A stretch of DNA of 64,000 nt from Asparagus officinalis (lineage: Eukaryota; Streptophyta; Magnoliopsida; Asparagales; Asparagaceae): NCBI RefSeq assembly GCF_001876935.1, contig NC_033794.1:118128290-118192289 (forward strand), given 5' to 3'. Positions within the stretch are counted from its first letter, which is position 1; the number at the start of each line of letters is the position of its first letter. Made by a program: the position numbers and the translations under genes. Below are positions 41,276 through 53,014 of this stretch, in pieces. The notes under the pieces are model-generated. The model searched no databases. It had not been told where the DNA came from and saw only the letters and a list, made by a program, of their open reading frames with translations.

Positions 41276-43096
41276 GTACTTCGACAGCGCTTCTTGATCA
41301 ACTAATGTGGAAAGTACCCCTAGATGCTCAAAGATTTCTGCAGGAGTCGGAGTTGTCTTAGTTTCCTCAGAGAAATATGTAGTACATCGAGCCTATTCAC
41401 TGATTGGGCCATGCTCCAATAACATGGTGTTTGTGGGAAAATTTGCAATAAAAAGAAATGAAGGAAAATTGATTTGTATTCCTTTAATCTCAGTTACAAT
41501 TGGATTTCCTGATTACAAAAGAGAGGAGAATGATCTGGATTCTCCCCTTTGTTTAATTCTGGGTTCTTCATGGTGGCGATGGAGTGCCTCCTTCGAATGC
41601 TTACGTCGAATTTGCTCCCCGTTGACGATCTGATGTCTTGTTTCACTAGAACGTGGTCTTCTCCTCATGATTTGACGTTGTAGAGAACTCTGAACGAGTT
41701 TAAAACTCTATGAAAGAGTTGATTTAACCGAAAGTCGGTTATAAGCCAAGGGTGAAGAAGATCTTGTTGCCGATCTCCAAAGCTCCAACCGAAGGATGAA
41801 GGATCCTCTTTTCGCTGCCAAGTCCCAGCCGAAGAATCAGAACCGAAACCCCAAAGATTCCGCCTCGAGGATCTCTTCTGTTGCTGCCAAGAAGTCCCAA
41901 CAGACCGAACCCTTAACTGAATTGATTGTTAGTTATTTATAGGGGATTAAGGGGTGTAACCACCTTCTTAATTCGCTCCTAAGTGGGGTTAATGGGATGT
42001 AACCGCCCCTTAAATCACTCCTGAGTGGAGTTGTGATCCCCTCAGATCGTGAGAAACGGTTTTGGAACCATTCAGCTCGTGTTTGAACGAGTCAAACGCA
42101 GGCCCGCGTTCTGGCATGAATTCTGTGTCCAAACGCAATGGCTAAAAGCTTGAACGCAGTATCTGGAAGCTCGGACGTAGCGTTTGGAAGCTCATTTGTA
42201 GCGATTTGAGAGCTGCGTTTGGCAGCGGATCTGAGCTGCGTTTGGAACTGGATGTGACCTACGTTTATAGTGTTGGAAGGCTGCGTTTACAGCGATTTGG
42301 AAGCTGCGTTGGCGGCCGAATCTGAGCTGCGTTTGCAGCTTTTGGAGCTGCGTTTGCAACTTTTGGAGCTGCATTTGAGCTGCGTTCATGGCTATGAACG
42401 CAGCGCATCTTGATGCTGGTACGCGGGGAGGACTTCCACGTCTTGATTTGAAGAGACCGTCGATTTGTAGTCTCTTTCTATTGAAGTTTTGCAAAGATCG
42501 TCATTTTATAATCTTTACTTTAGCTCTTTGATATGCAATAGTCGTCAGATTGTAACTCTCGATGTTGATTGTTAAGGTTGTTAAACTAGAGCTCTCATCG
42601 GTTGTCGTGAAGGTCATCAGATTGTAACCTTCAGCGATCTACATGAAAGTCTTCAAATTGTAGCCTTCTGGAAGTCGTCAGATTGTAACTTCCATCATCA
42701 GTGTTTGATGGGGATCAGCTATCTATTGTGATAGATTGTAACTTCCATCATCAGTGTTTGATGGGGATCAGCTATCTATTGTGATTTTTAGACAGCCTAC
42801 ATGTGGCTGAATATTATTCACTTCTCATTGGACTTAGTTTCACCAAACAGCTGGTGGTGGACTACCTTTAAGCTTTTGGTAATTCTCAATTGATAGTTAA
42901 CCAAGTTCGAGGAGAATATGAAGTTAGGAACCAAGATCTGATCCCATACTACAAAACGACTGTCGAGATGGTGGACTCATTTGAAGAATTCTTCATTGAG
43001 TACATACCACGCCTCCAGAATACATACGCAAATGCACTAGCAGCCTTAGCAGACCCATTGGTACAACCTCTGAGACCAAACATCGGGTTACCGTAA
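41276..43096 (+). pseudogene. pol: Family A-like (B) second RNase H, split by a solo LTR
   Basis: The first half (GVGVVLVSSEKYVVHRAYSL, GPCSNN) ends at 41427. The second half (VAEYYSLLIGLSF, FGNSQLIVNQVRGEYEV, NTYANALAALAD) resumes at 42802. The HADAL-type Asp is Asn here (YANAL). Stops are present. Confidence 0.88.
41428..42801 (-). mobile_element. Solo LTR (family S), 1374 bp
   Basis: Second copy of the 12159-13451 LTR, with the same ends (plus-strand TGTTTGTGGG... to ...CAGCCTACA). The flanks CATGG (41423-41427) and TGTGG (42802-42806) both derive from CGTGG by one CpG transition each; CGTGG fits the host frame (Asn-Asn-Val-Ala-Glu-Tyr). It contains the minus-strand TATA (41935-41944), the GCTGCGTTTG array (about 42180-42400) and a local duplication at 42685-42790. 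Confidence 0.85.
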
Positions 43097-44456
43097 AGAC
43101 TCATCATCTCTTCATACCGAACTGTGCCCTGGACATCAAAGAGGTGCACGCAACAAGAATCAAACTTAAGCCTCGAGGTTGGCGTTTCCTAATTATTGAT
43201 TATGTCTTGCACGGGATTTTGCAAAAAGACATAAAAGAAAGGGATTCGGTCCGACGAAGAGCATCGATATTCTACTACAATGCAGCAACTCAGACGCTCT
43301 ATCACCACACATACAATGGTTTATTACTCCGATGTCTTTCTACCAAAGAGGCAGAAGAAGCCCTCAAGAAAGTGCATGATGGAACTTGTGGTGCACACCA
43401 GCCAGGTCCCAAACTTTATGATCACCTTAAAAGGATGGGATATTATTAGCTGACTATGGTCAAGAACGTAGTTACATATGCTTGCAGATGCCACGCATGT
43501 CAGATACTTGCTAATTACATGCACCAAACACCAGAGTATTTGTACCCTTCAACCACATTCTGGCCATTCGAGGCCTGGGGAATGGACGTTGTTGGCCCTA
43601 TTTTCCCTCCGTCGGCTAAAGATGACTGCTTTATCTTAGCAATCACCGACTACTTCTCCAAGTGGGCTGAAGCGATTCCACTCAAAGAAGTAAAGATGAG
43701 CGACGTTGTTAAATTTATCAAACACCATATTATCTACCGATCCAGTGTTCCAAGATGAATCGTGCATGACAATAGCCCCTAGTTTGTCAGCAACGTGTTC
43801 ATCAAATTCTATGAAAAGTTTAGAATTCAAGACGTCTCGTCGACTGCTTATAATCCCACTACAAATAGTTTAGCCGAATCTTTCAACAAGACCATCATCA
43901 AGATCTTGACTAAGCTATTAAGAACTAATAAACCTGATTGGGATGACAAACTTGGTGAGGTTCTTTGGGCCTATCATACCACAGTCTGCACACCTACAGG
44001 GGCAACTTCGTATTCTCTTATATACGGGTGTGAGGCTGTCCTTACCGTAGAGATTCAAATTCTATCCCTTCGCATTGCTCTTGCAACATGTGTCATGACA
44101 AAAGAGCAACATAAAAAACATCTCGAAGAACTCGAGATGTTAGACAAGAAATGCTTGGAAGCTCAATAACAAATTAAGCTATACCAAGCTAGAATTTCCA
44201 GAGCATTTGACAAAAAAGTCCAATAGCGGATTTTTAAGGAGGGAGACTATGTTCTTGTTGTTCGGCGATCGATGATACTCAACTCTAAGAAGAAGGGCAA
44301 GTTTCAGCCTAAATGGGGAGGACCATTTATAGTAGAGATAGTCTACTCAAACGGTGCATATCGCATGGCCACCTAAGATGGTGACAAGATAATGATATCA
44401 ATCAATGAGAAGTTCCTAAAAAAAGTACTACCCATAGTACATTCAAGATAACATAT
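43097..44456 (+). pseudogene. pol: Family A-like (B) integrase
   Basis: Zinc-binding region (LLLRCLSTKEAEEALKKVHDGTCGAH, CRCHACQ), then core GMDVVGPIFPP, the second Asp in VHDNSP followed by a stop, and NSLAESFNKTIIK with Glu kept. The C-terminal part (GPFIVEIVYSNGAYRMAT) ends KKVLP near 44440. Stops at about 43449, 43758, 43782 and 44169. Confidence 0.9.
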
Positions 44457-44845
44457 TTATAATTTGAATTATTGTACAGATTGTACATATTCATGTACAT
44501 GATGGCAATGTTACCTACTGATGATAAGTTCCTAGAGAATACTACATATAGTATTCTTAAGGAAATTCAAAATGAACTAATTATTCAAGATGAAAACCAA
44601 CCATCAGAATAATTCATTTTTAATCATTATAAAAAAATGATTAAAACTCTCCTACTATGGTTATTTAATCATTATTAAGATGATTAAAACCCTCCCACTG
44701 TGACTCTTTGAGAACTTTTCCGTTGGGACGAAAATTTGATCACTCCATTTGATCAATATTCCTTCACAAAACTCCCACTATGTCGACAAAGTGATTTGTA
44801 CAACCGACACTCTCCTATTGTTATCTATACTACTTTTACCCTTAC

Positions 44846-45090
44846 TTGGTCAAACCTTCAGACAGTTAGGACCAAAGCCCAAATCCCCTATCGATTTCTT
44901 CCATGAATGAGAGGTCCTCTTTCAAATTAAGCGACCAAACATTCGGACAATAAGGGACTTTCCGAACTCCTACTTGGTCAAACCTTTAGACAGTTAGGGT
45001 CAAACCCAAAATCCTCTCTTGATTACTTCTATGAATGAGAGGTCTTCTTTTAAATTGGGTAATCAAACCTTCATATAGTCTAAGGTTACC
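44846..45090 (+). repeat. Hairpin array with constant loop (B copy)
   Basis: TTGGTC/GACCAA (44846-44875), a decayed unit near 44937, TTGGTC/GGTCAA with two G-T pairs (44974-45003) and GGTAATC/GGTTACC (45058-45090). The last two keep the order seen in the other copies (TTGGTC, then a TAATC stem). Confidence 0.75.
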
Positions 45091-45129
45091 AAAATTCCAC
45101 CTTTTACTCACGTGAGTTAATAGGTGTTT

Positions 45130-45159
45130 TATGAGTTATGCCACGTGGCATAACTCATA
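45130..45159 (+). repeat. 30-bp perfect palindrome with a G-box centre
   Basis: The half-site TATGAGTTATGCCAC is followed directly by its reverse complement; the centre is CACGTG. It lies in the 3' noncoding region between the constant-loop hairpins and the GAGTGG hairpins. Confidence 0.9.
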
Positions 45160-45959
45160 TATGATTCTCGGAGTGGAGATCCCACTTTGAGTTTCCCATC
45201 CTAGATTCTCGGAGTGGAGATCCCACTATGAGTTTCTGTTAAAGTGAAAGATAGAAAAATAGATTCTTTCTCTTCAGTATAGTTCACGTGAACAAAGAGT
45301 TTCCGTTGAAGTGAAAGATAAAAAATACCTTCTTTTTCTTTAATACCAAAACTTTTTGAAGTGAAAGATAATAAAGTACCTTCTTTCTCATCAACACTAG
45401 GTTCGTCTTTGCCCTAAGAGAATACACAAAAAATTTCGAAGTGAAAGATAAAATAATACCTTCTTTTTCTTTAACATCTAAATCCATGCATTTTACGCAT
45501 GGGGGACTTTATCTCGATCCCTTATTAGAGATAAGTTTACATCTAACACATGTTGTTAGGTAGCCTATTCTAGTAATAATAGCGAAGTCTACGTATTCAA
45601 CATTGTAGCATCAAAATCCATGCCTTTCATGCATGGAGTACTTTATATCAATCCCTTATTAGAGATAAGCCTACATCTAACACATGTTGCCGGGTGGTCC
45701 ATTCTCGTAAAAATAATAAAGCATATGCATTCAATATCGTAGCACTAAATCCAAGAGAATTTATTCTTTTAGCACAACGTCATATGTGGAACAAACTTAG
45801 ACAATCCATATGCTAACCTAATTTAAACGGTAGATGGTAAAGGCTCATCAATCCATTGATGGCTGTGGGTTTGACAAAAATCGTAGAAATATTATGCTTA
45901 TTTATTTTGAACTAATCCCAGCTTTATCTGGATCTTCGTTCGACATTAACACCTTTGAT

Positions 45960-48010
45960 GGATTCAAATAATGGTGAAGGGGGCGCTGCAATAAAAGAAG
46001 GAGATGTAAGCATTTAAAAAGTTGTTAACGCCGGATCCAATATTTAGGATTATAAAGTAGCAGTGAGAGGGAATATATTGATGCCAGCAGAAGATCCCTT
46101 AGCTTGGTGTTCTTGTACTGATTTTTCTAACCTAACTTCATGATCGGCTAGAGTATGTTCGGGTATGACAATGGCCGATGCACCAGCTTCATAAGTTGTT
46201 TTTGCGGCTTGAGCAATGGGACTAACTTCAACTCTAGCTGAAGCTTCCATGAGCATCGGGTGTGAGAGGATGGAAGCCTCGAATTGGAAGGTAGGTGATT
46301 GAGTTTCATCAATAGCTTGCTCCAAACCTGAAGTGCCTAAATCCTTAAGTTGTTCCAAAGCTTCTAATATTGTAGTTGTGTCAGCATCATTAGCAGGCCC
46401 TACAATCAAAACTCTCACGTAGTCACTCAAAATTATCAAACGAATGAAAGAAACTGTGGAACAAGAAGCATACCTATAGATGAACTAGCTTCAACGGTTG
46501 GTCCTATAGCTTCACCATGACCAGACTCTAATAACATGTCAGAAATCAATTTGTCAATTGCAACAAAGAGATTTATCATTTGGGGGAGGTCATGATCATC
46601 AAAATCCTCGACACTAGCATCTTAGGCCGCCTCCTCTTCTTCAGCTGATTCCTCCATATTAATGTCTACAAAAAGGGGATAACTTTCAATATGAAACAAA
46701 CAAAAAGTAGGAATCCAAGCCAAGTGGAAATCAACTTTACCTTCATCCGTTTCAACAGGTTCCGCAACTCCAGCACTTGTACCTACTTCCTTCAATTTCT
46801 CTAAAAGAGCATGAAGCACATAAACGATTAGAGAAGGTATGAGTTCGAAATCGTTCAACTTTCTAAAATGCCACCTGAATAAGGTAGTATCTATGTTAGA
46901 TATACCTGGGTTGGAGGTTGTTGAAGCAACTTCAGTGGTAGGATCAAGTTGGACCCCGATATCCACGCTAGTTCAGAGTCCACAAGCTCTTCGATTATGG
47001 CTTCACGCATTTGTTGAGTGAAGCCTGGTTCTTCTGAAGGAATGAAGATGGGAGAATCGGGGTTGTATGGGAGCTCTCCTTCTTTAGGAGCCCCTGCCCA
47101 CGAAGAATAGAGGATATGATCAATAAGCTGAACAATAAAGTATTAAAAGCGATATAAAGTCAAAATATTACCTTCTTCCTCAAGGGGGTGCTGCCGATCG
47201 GCGCTTTTGGAGATGGGGGCAATTCAACACGCGGTTTGTGCATGACCTTCTTCCTCTTCATTGGTTTACCCTCCTCTAAGGCATTAGATCTCTCTTGGTG
47301 AAATTTAGTGTGTAGCTCGACCTTTGGAAAAGTAGTCGTAGGAACTTGAGCCTGAATTAAAGGCTAAGGTCTCTTCCTACGTATGAGGGGCTCATTTTAT
47401 TCTTCTTCTTCTTCCTCTCCACTAAGAAGTTTCACCATCATCCAGTGGGGAGATGTGAGAATCACTTTTTCCCTTTTCTTCTTCCGAGCTTCCGAAGATT
47501 TGGTTGGGTCAGAGCGATGAGTCCTATGAGCGACGGGTGAACTCACTCCACTTCCTCTTGAAAAGAAAGAAAGGGAGCCCTATCATAGCTTCCTCTTCAT
47601 CATCCCCTGCCTCTGCCTCTTCAACACCAGCTTCCTCAGCTTCATCTGTTGGAAGATCCTCCTCGCCCTCCTTAGGCTTAACTTATTTCTTCCCATTCCT
47701 CAAGAGTATAGCATCTTGAACAACCTCCGTCGCAAGCTTTGCTGCTCTTCTGCCTCCAACTCTAAGATCTTCTTTGTTTGGTGGACGCGTTGGCGGCTAT
47801 AAGCCACTTGCAGCATAGAAAGGTAATTTGCAAGCGAGGCTCTGTAGTAGGAAGACCGAATTTAGCGCCCATGCAGCCAGCTACACTCTAAAACCAGGCG
47901 CTAGCTCCATCAATGAGTCCTCCATGAGTCTGCAATCTCCTATTCGAGTTCCCGATATATAACTAATCATAGCCAAATTGTCGGGCGAACCGACAGGGAA
48001 AATATGGCTT
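45960..48010 (-). pseudogene. PMD-type antisense ORF, C-terminal part
   Basis: Continues the 50178-50770 frame across a solo LTR: IKPYFPCRFARQFGYDQLYIGNS (about 48010-47940) is the conserved segment that follows the plant mobile domain in transposon-encoded PMD proteins. Downstream are acidic, Ser/Glu-rich low-complexity stretches (47750-47500), a basic patch, and segments 46966-46622 and 46439-46050 with heptad-like spacing. Several stops break it. It lies downstream of the B pol on the opposite strand, the place of the antisense ORF in some Tat elements; that it belongs to B is inference. Confidence 0.65.
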
Positions 48011-48959
48011 AATACTGTTAGACCATAGAGGGGGGTGATTAGGGTCTTATGCTAATCTAATCCTATTTTATGCCAATAAAAACTAATTAACAAGTTATCC
48101 TAGCAAGTATGAAATACAATATGATATGTGAGCTAGGATAAGTGATATACACAAGGGTAAACAAAATAAACAAGATAGTGGATGATATAAATAATGAGCA
48201 ATGGATAATGGCGATAAGAAATATAAATATAAGAGTAAGTGCGCCAAAGCAAACTCAAACACACGAAATGATCACGGAGTTCGGACCTTCCGTCCTACGT
48301 CTCCGCTTCCCACTCCTGGGGAGAAATCCACTATCACAACCGGGTTTTCTACGCTCACCCAAATAACATTTACATCACACAATATCGGTTTTCAACGCTC
48401 ACCGATCAACGATCACAATCTCATAATGTAACAAATGATTTGTTCTCTATAATGAACGAGAACTCAATTAAGCTCACACTCTATGTCACAAACCCAAAAC
48501 CCAAATATACTATGAATGTAAATACAATAAGCTCAATAGGTTGTGTGTACAAAGAGATATAAATCAAAATTAAACTCAATATAGTTTTAGCTTAATAACA
48601 ATGATAATCAAATATATAAAGAGCTAGAGATAGAGTTTAGAAAACTTCTAAATAGATCAAGAGGTCGAGGGAGAATAGTTGGATGCTCAAACACTAATAG
48701 ATGATTTCCTCAAGCTCTTGTGGAATTGATTTCACAAAGTCAAACTCTTAATTACTTAAAAGCTTCTTAAATAAACTTAAACCAAAACTTAAACCCTTGT
48801 TAAAATTTTCGTAAACTTGTTTAAAACACTCTCATGGTTAGTGGGAGAATTGAATGCAATGGGGTATTTATACCCACTCAAAACTTCAACAAAAACCCCA
48901 CTGAAATGACACAAAAGCCTCAAAAAAACTAAGCTGGAACTAGCCATTAGAATTCAATG

Positions 48960-49170
48960 GATAATTCAGCGATCGACCGTGAGATTTGAGCGGTCGATCG
49001 CGGTCGATCGCGAACACCTCCAGAAACTCATTCAAGGCTCTGGACATCATCCGGTCGACCACGAGACTCTCTGGACTGCATCCGATCGCCCGCCACAGTC
49101 GACCGTGAGCCATCAAAAAAACCTACTAAGTCTCTAGACTCAAGGCGGTCGACCGTGACGGTCAACCGTA
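48960..49170 (-). promoter_or_regulatory. GGTCGATCGCG palindrome-word cluster upstream of TATA
   Basis: At least seven words related to CGGTCGACCG/CGGTCGATCGCG in 210 bp, many self-complementary, 90-300 bp upstream of the minus-strand TATA at 48861-48875. Confidence 0.7.
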
Positions 49171-49689
49171 AACTGGCACATGAAATTATCAGGTTTGAAA
49201 ACTATTTTCTGATTTTGAAACCCTGTTTAAAAATATCAAACAAATTCAAAAAAATGTAAATCTTTGGAAAATTGTAGACATGATAATAAACATGCTACAA
49301 AAACTGGTTTTTAAAAAGGACCTCCCAAATGAAAAATATCATCATTTTGTAAAATAGTCTAAAACATGAAATTGTGAACACATGAGTTTTGACATTTTAG
49401 CTTAACCATGTTTTGAAATATTACAAAATGATTTTATAGTATGTCATGAATGTACAAAGTATAGTATATCATGCACAAAAAGATGTATATGATTGTTATT
49501 AAGTCCATAAACCAAGAAAATAATATCTTCACAAAATTGCATATTCTATGCAATATATTCTTAAACACAATAGAATATAAAACAAAGGAAAATGTGAATA
49601 ATTTTGTTTGTTGTTTCATATCTATGTCGCTAAACCAAAACACAATAATAAATATGAAATATGTAATTTCATATTTGTAAACATGAAAA

Positions 49690-49870
49690 CCCAAAAATAT
49701 GTATGTATATATATAACTATATAAATATAGAAACCAAAAACATATATGTATATGTATAACTATATATACATAGAAACCAAAACTAAAATGTGTATATATA
49801 TATATATATAAACTATATATATATATATATATATATATAAACCAATATAATGTGTATGTATATATGATTG
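49690..49870. repeat. TA/TATG-rich microsatellite
   Basis: Runs of (TA)n and TATGTATATATA-type words inside the family U LTR. A long minus-strand ORF rich in Tyr and Ile across it is an artefact. Confidence 0.9.
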
Positions 49871-50177
49871 AGCTTAAAGTACCAACACACATAATATAAC
49901 ACCTAGACTAAATGTTACCCAAGCAATCTTGATCTTCAATAGGCTTGACTTGGTATACTTTGCGGATGAAGGTTGAACTTCGATCTTCAACTTGAATTGC
50001 AATGCTTCAACTACTATTCCGCCAACCTCCATTAGATATGATCGTAAATGTGCAATTCCATCCATCCTCCAATATGTTGTTTGTTTATAATAAATAGATA
50101 AACACAAATACTAGACAAACAACATTAGTGGTAAATTGTTTGTTAAACATCATCAAAACAAAGAGGCCAACAAATAC

Positions 50178-50773
50178 TACAAGTGTTCTTCACCTGGAAG
50201 ATGAGGTAGCTAGGGCGGGTGTTCATCAGCCAACGGAAGCGTTCCACATTAAGAACAATTTTGCTTTTCCCCGGCTCTTCCTCATCAATCAGCAACTCAT
50301 TGTAATGGCCAGATAGTTGAGGGAAGCACTTGAAGAAGTCCTAACATTTGTGAATTTGTAACTGCCATTTCACCTCATGCCACTGATGGGCTTCCCACTT
50401 GCATTCCTCCAGTGTTTTCAATAGAGGAACATTTGGGTCCGCAACACTGGCGCCATCATCAAGTCGAATCGATGATGGACCAACCAAGCCATTAGACATG
50501 TGTATGGAAATTCAATCTAGCGGTGTGATTCTCGCTCGAAAGCTTGCTTCCTTCTTGCATGAAGACGGTAACCAAGTGACGGAGTCCACTGTGAATGTCG
50601 ACGATCATCGCCAAAAGTAGGGAAATTTTACGCCTAACTACAAGCTCGATGGCCGGAAACAGGTCCTTAATCGGTAGTGCGTTAGAGGGTTGGTATGGCA
50701 CTACACACTTCTTCAACCAGATAGCCAAGTACCCCGCCAAGAGAGTTGTTGGCTGAATTTGCTTCTGATCGTT
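50178..50773 (-). pseudogene. PMD-type antisense ORF, N-terminal (plant mobile domain) part
   Basis: The minus strand reads QPTTLLAGYLAIWLKKCVVPYQPS (50755-50680), followed by LPIKDLFPAIELV, typical of plant mobile domain proteins carried by transposons. Further down it reads LLKTLEECKWEAHQW, then RFRWLMNTRPSYLIF just before the solo LTR. Stops occur near 50520 and 50340. The N-terminus is cut at about 50773 by the Athila LTR. PMD proteins exist as host genes (MAIL1 family) and in transposons; the setting and decay favour a transposon. Confidence 0.7.
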
Positions 50774-52991
50774 TGATAATCATATTTTATTACAATTTTA
50801 TATCCTCATTATCTATTTTATATGAATAAATATACCATTAATAATTGTTGTTAGCTTAGTTTCCACATAATTGAATGAAAATATAAATAAATATTATTAA
50901 ATATGAAAACCCCTCAAAATCTCTCTTCTCTATTTTGTAGCATTTTAGAAGCCCATCAAGCAAGTGAAGAAAATGATCTCCAGCACACCATGTTGCAATT
51001 GAAGCCAAAAACCAAAACGTTATGGCACCTCCTCCTCTTCAATTTCAAGTGAATTCAAAAGCCCAAAAGAAGCCAGCACAAGCTCCTATTTTTTTATCAA
51101 GTGAGCTAGGCCCAAAGCCCATCAACAAATACACCCATGAGCTCTCATTTGATTGCTGTAGATTTTTTGTTTTGAAAATCAAATGGAAATGCAACATGGA
51201 CCGGACTTGGCTAATTGGGAATTGAAAATCAATTTAATGGAGAATGGACCAAAGTTGTCATTTGGATCTCCATTGGACCGAAGATGAACAGCTGGACTCA
51301 AATGCAAATGGGCCGGTTGTAGCTGGCCTTTGAATGGGCCAAAGAAATGGATTTTGATTTTCAAAAGAAAATCAAATGAATCATTGTGTGTGCCGGACCT
51401 TGAGGTGCTGCAGGTGTGGAATTAAAACCAAACTTGATTGCTGCATGTTCAAATGTGGGCCGGACTTGATTTTGAAATTCAAAAGCATTGAAGACAGGAG
51501 TTGCTGCATTGTTTCTCAAACAAAATCAAATTGGGCTGGACTGTTGCACCTCTTAGCTTTTAATGTTGAAAATCAGATGTGTGGGCCGAACTTGCTTTGC
51601 TGAAAAAAATTGGAAATCAAGACCAGACTTTGGACATGCTTTGATATTTCTTTTTGAAAATCAAATAGGCCTCCTATGTTTGGGCTAGAGAAGAACAAAA
51701 AATAAATTTAAAGGTGGAGATTGTTGCTTGGGGCTCAAAACAAATCCAATGGCTCATATTCATTGAAGATTACTATAAATAAGGGTAGAGAGTGAGGGGT
51801 TAAGAGTGTGAAAAATTTTATAAACTCCTTTTGGAGAGGAGGGCTACTCTTAATTGAGAAGGCCTTCCAAAAATTATAACTTTAGTTGCAATTAATAATA
51901 ATAATTTTTCTCCTCTTTAAAATTACTCTTTCTCCTCTTTGTTGAATGATGAGGATGGAGATGAAGAGCAAATTGAAGGTTTGCATTTCTTTTCTTTTTT
52001 ATTTCTTTTTAGTAATTTCTTTATTATTGCTTATTAGTTAGATTTAAATTCATGCTTGTAGTGTAGATTTATTTTCTTGTCTTTTTATTTCTTTTTGTAC
52101 TTTAATTTGTAGAATAGATTTATTTTTTTGCATTTAATTTCTGTAATTTATTTTGTAGTTTAGATTTTTATTTTCTTTGTAGTAAGATTTATTTCTTGTT
52201 CATAGTTTAGATTTTTCTTTTGTTTTTATTTTTGTAATTAGTTCTTTTTCTTGTTTTTATTTCTTAAAGATGTGAATTTAATTCATGTAGGAAGTTTAGA
52301 ATTATATGAAACTAGTCTAATTTCCTTTATATTGTATGAATTATTCTCTTGCACTTAAAATGTTCATGTTTAGAATAATCAACTAGAGAACTAATCGGTA
52401 GAAGAAGAATTTGATAATCTATGCTTATCTTAAATGGTTTGATAGGTTATGCTTATGAATTCTAGGATTATTATCATGTTGTTCTTATCACGAATAGTAA
52501 TTTTGACTTAGATGATAATTTGATAGGTTACACTTTCCTTAAATGGTTTGATAATCTATGCTTAATAAATCTAAGTTGAAATATGATAAAAAGAGAATAG
52601 TTTATATTTTGTAATTGAAATTGGTTAGTGGATTATATTCTAGATTTCTTACCTCTTTTGAATCCTCCATCTTGACTTTCTTAAATTTTCTTTTCATTCT
52701 TGATTTTATTTCTTGGTTTTATTCATTCTTCTTTCTTGCCTTGTGATTTCATTTATTCTTTAATTCTTCCTTCTCTCCTCTAAAATTCAATTTATTACCT
52801 CTTGCATATAAATCAAAACAACCACTCATACAATCACACTTATTCTTTATTCCTAATTGTCATGCACAAAACATAAGAACCATTTCTTGTAATCTCTTAA
52901 AATCACCTTCCTCGTGGGATCGATATTTTTTATATTATAACTTGATAAATTGTGCACTTGTAATTTTGGTACATATAATTATGCCACATCA
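50774..52991 (+). repeat. Athila 5' LTR (about 2218 bp)
   Basis: The end is firm (ATTATGCCACATCA then primer site). The start TGATAATCATATTTT is chosen because it mirrors the end and because PMD coding continues up to it. TATA CTATAAATAAGGG is at about 51773. Upstream (51180-51700), words GGGCCGGACTTG and GAAAATCAAAT recur many times. The TCGTGGGATCGATA word near the end is typical of Athila LTRs. Confidence 0.78.
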
Positions 52992-52997
52992 AGTTTT

Positions 52998-53014
52998 TGG
53001 CGCCGTTGTCGGGA
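52998..53014 (+). promoter_or_regulatory. Athila primer-binding site (tRNA-Asp type)
   Basis: TGGCGCCGTTGTCGGGA, six bases after the LTR, one base from the canonical TGGCGCCGTTGCCGGGGA class. Confidence 0.92.

Larger units (their letters stand above)
44457..45885 (+). other. 3' noncoding region of the B element
   Basis: Homologous in order to 1027-3140: GTTCCTAGAGAATACTA, the hairpin series (44846-45090), CGGAGTGGAGATCCCAC words (45165 and 45208), repeats of GAAGTGAAAGATA (45243-45450), and one diverged unit of the 217-bp repeat (45540-45880). A 30-bp perfect palindrome lies at 45130-45159. Similarity to copy 1 stops near 45885, and no LTR follows. Confidence 0.75.
48016..50172 (-). mobile_element. 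Solo LTR (family U), 2157 bp
   Basis: TG...CA ends (plus TGTTAGACC... to ...GAGGCCAACA) with a perfect duplication AATAC (48011-48015 and 50173-50177). The PMD frame rejoins exactly across it. The minus strand carries a TATA box in GGGTATAAATACCCC (48861-48875). A cluster of GGTCGATCGCG/CGATCGACC words (48960-49170) lies upstream of it, and a TA/TATG-rich tract is at 49690-49870. No primer site or coding DNA. The parent lineage is not identified; the ends resemble plant copia LTRs, but this is weak. Confidence 0.82.

Noticed and set aside
46839..47719. Plus-strand Ser-rich ORF at 47504-47719 and neighbour
   Set aside because: Opposite strand of the acidic stretch of the PMD-type pseudogene; no independent coding support.
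49434..49892. Minus-strand ORF rich in Tyr/Ile suggesting a membrane protein
   Set aside because: Encoded by a TA/TATG microsatellite inside the family U LTR.
51022..51603. Plus-strand ORFs in the Athila LTR
   Set aside because: They fall upstream of the LTR TATA box in a region of repeated GGGCCGGACTTG words and show no family similarity.
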